Positions 51,661 through 57,872 of a stretch of DNA of 57,872 nucleotides are shown piece after piece. The translations under genes were made by a program, and so were the position numbers. Positions within the stretch are counted from its first letter, which is position 1. Each line of letters opens with the position of its first letter. Below the pieces are notes generated by a model. It worked only from the letters and a program-made list of their open reading frames with translations, made no database searches and had not been told where the DNA came from. This DNA is from Helochares maculicollis (taxonomy: Eukaryota > Arthropoda > Insecta > Coleoptera > Hydrophilidae): NCBI GenBank assembly GCA_033557835.1, contig JAWQRO010000103.1, forward strand, positions 1 through 57,872, given 5' to 3'.

Positions 51661-53934
51661 TGTAAATTTGGAAACTGCAAAATGCATATCGGAAGGGTTT
51701 CGAGAATTGGAAATAGCTCTGGTACCTGAGTAATATAGGTCAGGGGGATTCTTTTGAAGGGGACAAAATAGATATTAACGAATAACTAAACATTTTACTT
51801 CATATTAATTTTAAAATACGCATATAGTGGAAAAGTAAGCTTCGCTTACTGAGAATTCGCTCTCTTCAATCCTTCATCTTTCATAAAGTGAAGATGCATT
51901 AAGAAATATACACGTTAAAAATGTCGAAGAATATGTATCATTCATTTATATAGAGCGGAGACATGACCTTAGAACAAATTTCTAAAGAGGCGAAGTTTAC
52001 TTAGAGACCAGACACACAACTTGTCTTTAGACCATGTTTCTAGTTCTAGAAAAGACATTTTGACTCTGTTGGCGTTTTTAATTTATTTAGCAGTTTATAT
52101 TTTTTGGTCTGTTAATTTTTCATTAATAAAGCCATGTTTGCTGATGTAAATTACAAAGTAGCCATAATTTTGATTAGCACTTATTACATCGAATACGATG
52201 AAAATGTGCTTTCATATTTATTAAGCTTTACAAGTTATCTGTCTCTACTCGTAATTTTCAAGCTGTTCCTGAACGTTCACTTGACGTAAGTCACCAGACT
52301 ATGCCAAAACAAATTTGTGTAGAAAACTGCGTCAAGAGTAATTGTAAAATATCAAATTTTAAGCGCTTAATAGTATTCTTGTTAATCTCTGATTGGATTA
52401 GATAGCAGGTGAAATTATTTTCAAGAAAGTTAAGGTTATAAAATTGTGCACTTCGCCGAGAAGACACAGAGTATGAAATTTGTTTTCAGATAGTTTCCAA
52501 GGCGAAGAGAAGTCTTAATAAAGATGGTCTCCGAGAAAACCGCTAGAGCCGCAAGACATAAAGCATTTGTTAATTATATAATCGATTTATGGAGTAGGAG
52601 TAAACTTCATAAGATTTTTGTAACTATGCATTTGACGAATGTCGCCTAACAGTTATATTTATCTACGACGCATTATTTACTTCTAGATTTTAAAATTCCG
52701 TTTTATTGATTTTCCCTTCCATTGAATTTGCCAGGAAAATAGTGTCTGAAATATTTTTACCCGAGAAGTATGATTTCCAAACGTGGATATGAAGTAAAGG
52801 CTTTCTCATAAATTTGTTATCTGTACGATTTGCTTCCATGTAGTAAGTGGTGATCGTTATTAAATTTAATATAGGGTAGATCTGCACCAAAGAAACTTTA
52901 ATTGATGCTTAAAATAAATATTTTTTGTAGGATACAGATTTTATATTGCTCAGTTTATGGAGATTTGTGCTCTCACGAATGGGGATTAAGAAAATCCTAG
53001 TTAATGGCGCCCAAAGTCTTAAAAATAGGAATTTTATTGACATTCTACGCGTCTTGACACCCTATTAATTGCTGCGTAGCAGTAACTGTAAACAAAATAC
53101 AAATGTGGACGTTTTTCTATTTGGAGGGAATATGCACAGGACTTGAACTAATCGTACCGTTTCGATCCTTTGTTCTGGAGATTCTAAAATCAAATTGTAA
53201 ATCATATTTTAATGCGTAAAAACATTTCTAAATGAAAATGGAAACGAGTATATACGTCAAAGGTAGTAAAAATGTAAGAAATATGATACTTGAAATTAAA
53301 ATGCTCGCAGTTTGGCCTTTCGCTCGTCTGCGAATTCCTTAAAAAAATAAATCGATACCGTTTGTTTTGCCTCTAGCTTCTCTCTTGGAAATTCGCGTCT
53401 GCTACAAATCTAAGCTACTTTTAGATTATTTATTATTAAAAACCTTGAAACAAATTCTTTTCCATTAAAGCCCCGAACAAAGGAAATGAAAAATTTAAAA
53501 CCGCAGGGCTATGCCCTTTAAAATACTAGATAGACTTCATCTCACATTCAAAAATAAACATAATTCTCGCAAAAATTGTACTGATTCAGCATATCTAAAA
53601 ATTGTTGAGATTTTATTTATTAAAATGAATGATAATAACAACAGAAAGTTATAAGCATTCAAGTCTCGTGTCTTCTACAATTGTCATGGCATATCCATTC
53701 TTTACCTTATTTCTTCGTTTGAAGGCATATTTATGTATACTTCATAGTCTGAAGCCTACTCTACAACTATATATCTGTATTGCATTTTGCTTTCAATCAA
53801 TATTTAGTATATATATATATTATTTTTCCAATTATATCTGCTGTATAATGTCGAATGTAGTTGCTTGATAATTATTCTTGTTTGTGCTACTACATTTTTT
53901 ACGTCGTTTTCAGTTGTAATATTTTGAAGTAATG
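51661..53934. other. No gene recognised
   Basis: The stretch is AT-rich. One family B motif (about 51837-51880) continues into 'gcattaagaaatatacacg', as other B copies do. The frames at 52890-52690 and 53629-53868 show no family features. Confidence 0.5.
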
Positions 53935-54240
53935 CAACCTAGGTACGTTTAATGATATCTTTCTCGATCTGTAGGTATTTGGCATTTTTGACTTTTGCTA
54001 TTGAAAATTTCGTCTTGATTTGGTTGATTGCCCTTCAAGCTTGTCAATGGTCGTCTGTAAGCGCCCGAACAGTATAATTATGATCTTCCTCGTCTTGCAC
54101 TAAGAGAATTAGATCGTCTGTGAACCTTAATTTACATGGGAATGGGAGACACTCAAGACTTTCACATTTTTCTCCAATCCTCTAGAGTTTGTTCAAGATA
54201 GATTTTTGACACAAAATGGCTGCTTAAGATTCCTAGTAAA
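53935..54240 (-). pseudogene. LINE reverse-transcriptase fragment (RTE-like)
   Basis: On the - strand it reads YLEQTLEDWRKKCESLE, then LRFTDDLILLVQDEEDHNYT and INQIKTKFSIAKVKN. This matches the RT palm of RTE-type elements (L-x-F-A-D-D, D-E-D-D-x-x-Y, N-x-x-K-T-K), with FADD changed to FTDD. Confidence 0.68.
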
Positions 54241-54269
54241 TTGGAAATTGTTATCCTATTCTTTGCTCT

Positions 54270-54510
54270 TTTCGGTACTACTACATGAAGTATAGTAAAA
54301 AACTATTGCGATACAAAAAAATAGGGTCTCCAGACTTAGAGGGTCCCCCAATCTGGTTTGGCCATTTTTTGCATGGTGTCTGTGTGCATGTAAAATGAGG
54401 CTATTAGTTGAAATTTTGTCCACAGCTGAAATGCTACGAAAAAACAATAAATACAAAATTTTAACATGATCGGAGCACCGGAAATGCTTTATTTATTTTG
54501 TAAATTTGAT
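54270..54510 (+). repeat. Dispersed repeat family A, short copy
   Basis: It has the head 'catgaagtatagtaaaa', 'tggccattttttgcatgg', 'gtctgtgtgcatgtaaa', and then 'aacatgatcggagcacc'. The middle is deleted. Confidence 0.7.
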
Positions 54511-54869
54511 ACACCGACATTCATTCCTTGTATTTCTTTTCACGACTAATGAAAATCGGATGAAATGAAAGTGATAGCACGTAATGCAAGACAGAGCAGA
54601 ACAAATTTTGGAAACCACTTAAGTTTAGATTTAGAAATTAATGTTTTTCACTATGGCCTATTATTGTCGAAATATAATTGAAAATCAAACAATATTAGCC
54701 GAAAATCACTAAAAACAGGGCTTTGAGTTAATTAATTTATCCTACCGCCAGCTGTATATATATTGTATATATGTATAGCGCCAAGGCTTAGCTCTTAAAC
54801 TCTGAAGGCTACGTTATTGATATCAAACTCTAGATATGGAAAGCAATTGCGAGAACATCAAGCACAAAA

Positions 54870-55330
54870 TAAGCATCGCTTGCTCGAGATCCACTCACCC
54901 CGCTCGCTCATTCCTCAAAGAAACATAATACCTTTAGAAATAAACAAACTGAGAAACAGAAAGACTAATCGTGGTCAAATTGTGAATCGACAACAGCTTA
55001 CTATTTTGAGTCGCAAGCGTGTTCACTCTTTATACTCCCACTTCTCGAAAGTTGAGCGAGCGAAGCTTGTTACATTCGTCTTTCTGCTTATGTACTCTAT
55101 GTATATTTTCAAATTATAAAGTAATTCTAGTAATTAGTCATTGAAGAGAAACGATTTGTAAACTCTTTCGGTGAGAAAGTTTTCCTAGAATAAATTTATT
55201 TTTTATAAACTATTTCCGTTAGTATTGAAAACCTAATATATCAGAGTAGTCACAAAACAGAAACTCTTTAGCTTCGCTTACTCGGGATTCGCTCGCTCAT
55301 CCCTCGCGCGCACACACACACACACCAAGA
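54870..55330. repeat. Cluster of three family B motifs and a CA microsatellite
   Basis: Motifs at about 54874-54915 and 55268-55310 share 'tcgctcgctca'-type cores, and 55045-55070 is the complement. The last runs into a short (CA) tract at about 55311-55324. No coding sequence is evident. Confidence 0.65.
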
Positions 55331-55519
55331 AATTAAAGTGCTTATAAACTCAGCACTGTGATTTGTTGTTGTTTTACATATTTATTACATTTGGTGTAAC
55401 ATATTTGACAACGTATTAATTATGAAAATTTTAAAATTTGTTTGCATTTTGGCATCGTACGTAAGTTTTCATTATTTAATTATTAGTCTCCGCAAATTGA
55501 GTGTCAATTTTTTTATCAA

Positions 55520-56340
55520 TTCTCGAATGACATACGAGATTGGTCTATTTTGTCCTCTTCAAAGCAATAACCGCAAGATAATAATAATACACTAATGTCA
55601 GCGGTCTTCCAATCCTCGAAGCACTTCTGATATGCACTTTTTATTATATCTTCGAGTTCTTCCAGCAATGCTTAATCGCCTCAACCGTGGTAAATTTCCG
55701 TTCTTCAATGAGGGTTTTCAGTTTTGGGAACAGGAAAAGTCGAATGGGGCCAAGTCCGGTGAATACGGTGGCTGAGGCATTACTGGGGTTTTGTTTTTTT
55801 GCCAAAAATCACGGACAAGTAACGATGAGCGAGTAGGTGCTTTATCGTGATGTAAAAGGCAAGTTTTTCTTCGCACTACTTCAGGAAAACGACCCACAAC
55901 TTCAAAATAATAGTTGTTCGACCATTTAGCAGGAACTCACGATGCCATTGCCATTGCAATTGAAGAAAACGGTGAGCAAAATCTTCACATTTGACCAAAG
56001 TTGACGTGTTTTTTAGGTCTTGACCCTTATGGCCACTTTCATTGGGATGATTGAGTTTTCGTTTTGACCTTATAATATTCTACCCAATATGACTCTTTCA
56101 AGCAAATCTGTATCGGGTTTGACGTCCTTCTGAATGGTGCTCATTCGATGGTTCTTTTGGACAAAATTTAGCGATTTCGGCACAAACTTGGCCGACACAC
56201 GTTTTATACCCAAAATATTCTCAACAACTTCTATAATAGTGATTCAACGATCCTCCAAAGCAATGTTCTTCACTGCTTCACAGTTTTGATCCTTTGTTGA
56301 CACGCTAAGGCATCTAGAAATGTCATTAACATCTTCTCGG
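55520..56340 (-). pseudogene. Mariner-type transposase relic, nearly full length
   Basis: On the - strand in several frames it reads KRVSAKFVPKSLNFVQKNHR, SSQ.KW, SNVKILLTVFFNCNG, FLAKKQ, LFLFPKLKTLIEERKFTT, and YQKCFEDWK near the C-terminus. These blocks follow the order of a mariner subfamily with the CFEDWKKRW ending. Many stops and frameshifts are present. Confidence 0.8.
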
Positions 56341-57288
56341 TCCCCTATGACAAGTTTTTACCATTTATAGACATTTTTTGCTCCAAGTAGACTCGCGAAA
56401 AGTTACTGCCAACATTTAACTTACACTGAATTTTATTTTCCACGCAATATTTAATACAGATTCTTGAATTAACATTTTTGGGAAAAAGTGTCAAGTGCAC
56501 CAAAACATATCTAACTTTTATATTTATCATAAGTAAACTAAATATGCAAAATGGCTTATATTGTCAATATTTGTTGGGGACTTGTGTGCCAATATAACGA
56601 CAATAAGAAGAACGAAAATCCCGCTCTGAACCCAGCGTAATCATCTCTTATTTCCATTTTTTTAGATTCTTCTAATTTGCTTTCACTTTTAGTTTGATTA
56701 TCACTCCAATACTTCGGCTACTCTTTATTTTAAAGTGAGTTTTATATATTCATAGATTTGATTTCGAAATCAACTTCTATTAATTTTTGGGTGAGTCGTT
56801 TGTTACATAATTCACATGAACTTTTGTCTTATACGATAATGTAATCGATTATGTATTGTTTAAGCTGTGTATTCTACACATACAACACGTATTTTTATAT
56901 CTAATAAAAATCACATTGGTAATACTATTAATAGTAACGCAAATCCAGTCTGGGTTCCTGTTCATCTGGCCAACACTTTTGAAGAAGATTTTCTTCTTTG
57001 GGCTCCTAAGTATGATAAATCTTTGTTTACCTTTTAAAAACATGAATCCAAAATGTACATTTTGGACTTTATACAATATTTTTTGACTATCATAAAAAGT
57101 CTTGATACTGAATAACGAACTTCAAGCTGCCCCTGTATTGAAATTCACAAGCTAAATCTACTGCGATATTTGACACCAAACATTTTAAACTGTTTAGCAA
57201 CAAACCTTATTGTTCGGCTTCATCTTCACGACAACAATTTTAAATTTAGGAGCGAGGAACAAGTTTTAAGGCAAAACAAGCATTTATA
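56341..57288. other. No gene recognised
   Basis: The stretch between two mariner relics is AT-rich with no recognised element or conserved frame. Confidence 0.5.
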
Positions 57289-57872
57289 CGAGGTGTGTTC
57301 AGAAAGTATCGCGAATTTTGTGTTTTTTCAAAAATGATTTATTTATTCATGAATATCTATTTTGTCCCCTTCAAAGTAATCGCCATGAGATATTATACAC
57401 TTGTGCCAACGTTTTTTCCAATCTTCGAAGCACTTAAAAAAATCATTTTCCTTTATCTTGTTCAGCTCCTCCTTCGATGCCATTTTTATCTCGTCAATAT
57501 TAGGGTAGTGTCGTCCTTTCATGGGCCTCTTTAGTTTCGGGAGCAAGAAAAAAATCACAGGGGGGCAGATCTGGGAAATATGGTGGCTGCGGCATCATTA
57601 GTGTGTTGTTTTTGGCCAAAAAGTCGCGCCAATTTTTGTTCTTTCACAAATCCGGGCGTTTCTGGCGGATTGCTTCACGCAAATTGCGCATAAGTTGCAG
57701 GTAATATTCCTTATTGACCGTTCTACCTTGTGGCAAGAACTCACGATGCATCACGCCCCTGCAATCGAAGAAAACGGTAAGCAAAACTTTCACAGTCGGT
57801 CTTGGCTCATTCCATTGAGATTATTGAGCTTTGGTTTCCACGTCATAACCGTAAACTCACGATTCGTCATCA
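57289..57872 (-). pseudogene. Mariner-type transposase relic running off the window edge
   Basis: The terminal repeat 'cgaggtgtgttcagaaagta' starts at 57289 right after a TA dinucleotide, the mariner target. On the - strand the C-terminus reads FFLLPKLKRPMKGRHY, KCFEDWKKRWHKCIISHG and DYFEGDKIDI, preceded by VKVLLTVFFDCRGVMHREFL. Same subfamily as the relic at 55520 but better preserved; the catalytic middle has a deletion and a stop. The 5' half is beyond the window. Confidence 0.88.

Noticed and set aside
56345..56530. - strand frame with a GTAAGT in phase 1, considered as the distal LpR first exon
   Set aside because: The phase and donor fit, but the N-terminus MINIKVRYVLVHLTLF has no convincing signal peptide, and it adjoins mariner relics.

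Overview
This is an AT-rich, intron-rich, transposon-littered piece of an arthropod genome, almost certainly an insect. Two conserved genes can be rebuilt exon by exon with canonical GT/AG splice sites and matching phases. They point at each other tail to tail. On the + strand, 4509-22267, lies WASHC4 (SWIP, KIAA1033), a core subunit of the WASH complex that drives actin branching on endosomes; its 13 coding exons give about 1,092 residues. On the - strand, 23177-45960, lies the insect lipophorin receptor LpR, a member of the LDLR/VLDLR family. Insect origin is inferred from the LpR cytoplasmic tail and C-terminus, and from the mariner and piggyBac relics; the order of insect cannot be fixed from this window.

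LpR is the most informative locus. A signal-peptide first exon with its own TATA box and initiator (34903-35155) gives a short form of 846 residues with seven LDLa repeats. About 10.8 kb further upstream an eighth LDLa exon (45835-45960) ends in the same phase with the same last base, so it can replace the proximal first exon in a longer form. Its own first exon was not found in the window. At the other end, the penultimate exon can either splice to a distant 45-nt last exon (23177-23221) or read through to a stop at 24859. The two alternative tails are each 14 residues long.

The rest is introns and intergenic DNA filled with decayed mobile elements: seven mariner relics (12.7, 27.8, 37.7, 41.3, 47.9, 55.5 and 57.3 kb), three piggyBac-type blocks (13.5, 17.9 and 19.9 kb), three LINE fragments (9.7, 21.1 and 53.9 kb) and a probable Harbinger-type relic (42.7 kb). 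A dispersed repeat with a palindromic edge occurs at least nine times ('family A'), and a short GC-richer motif family recurs about eight times ('family B'). Local tandem arrays include a 30-bp minisatellite just upstream of the LpR proximal promoter and a four-copy array of a mariner 3' end.

The two genes have a functional link known from mammals: WASH returns LDLR-family receptors from endosomes to the cell surface. Here they are convergent neighbours with 909 bp between stop codons, and a perfect 15-bp inverted repeat lies in that gap. Repeat boundaries given below are approximate; exon boundaries are to the base.
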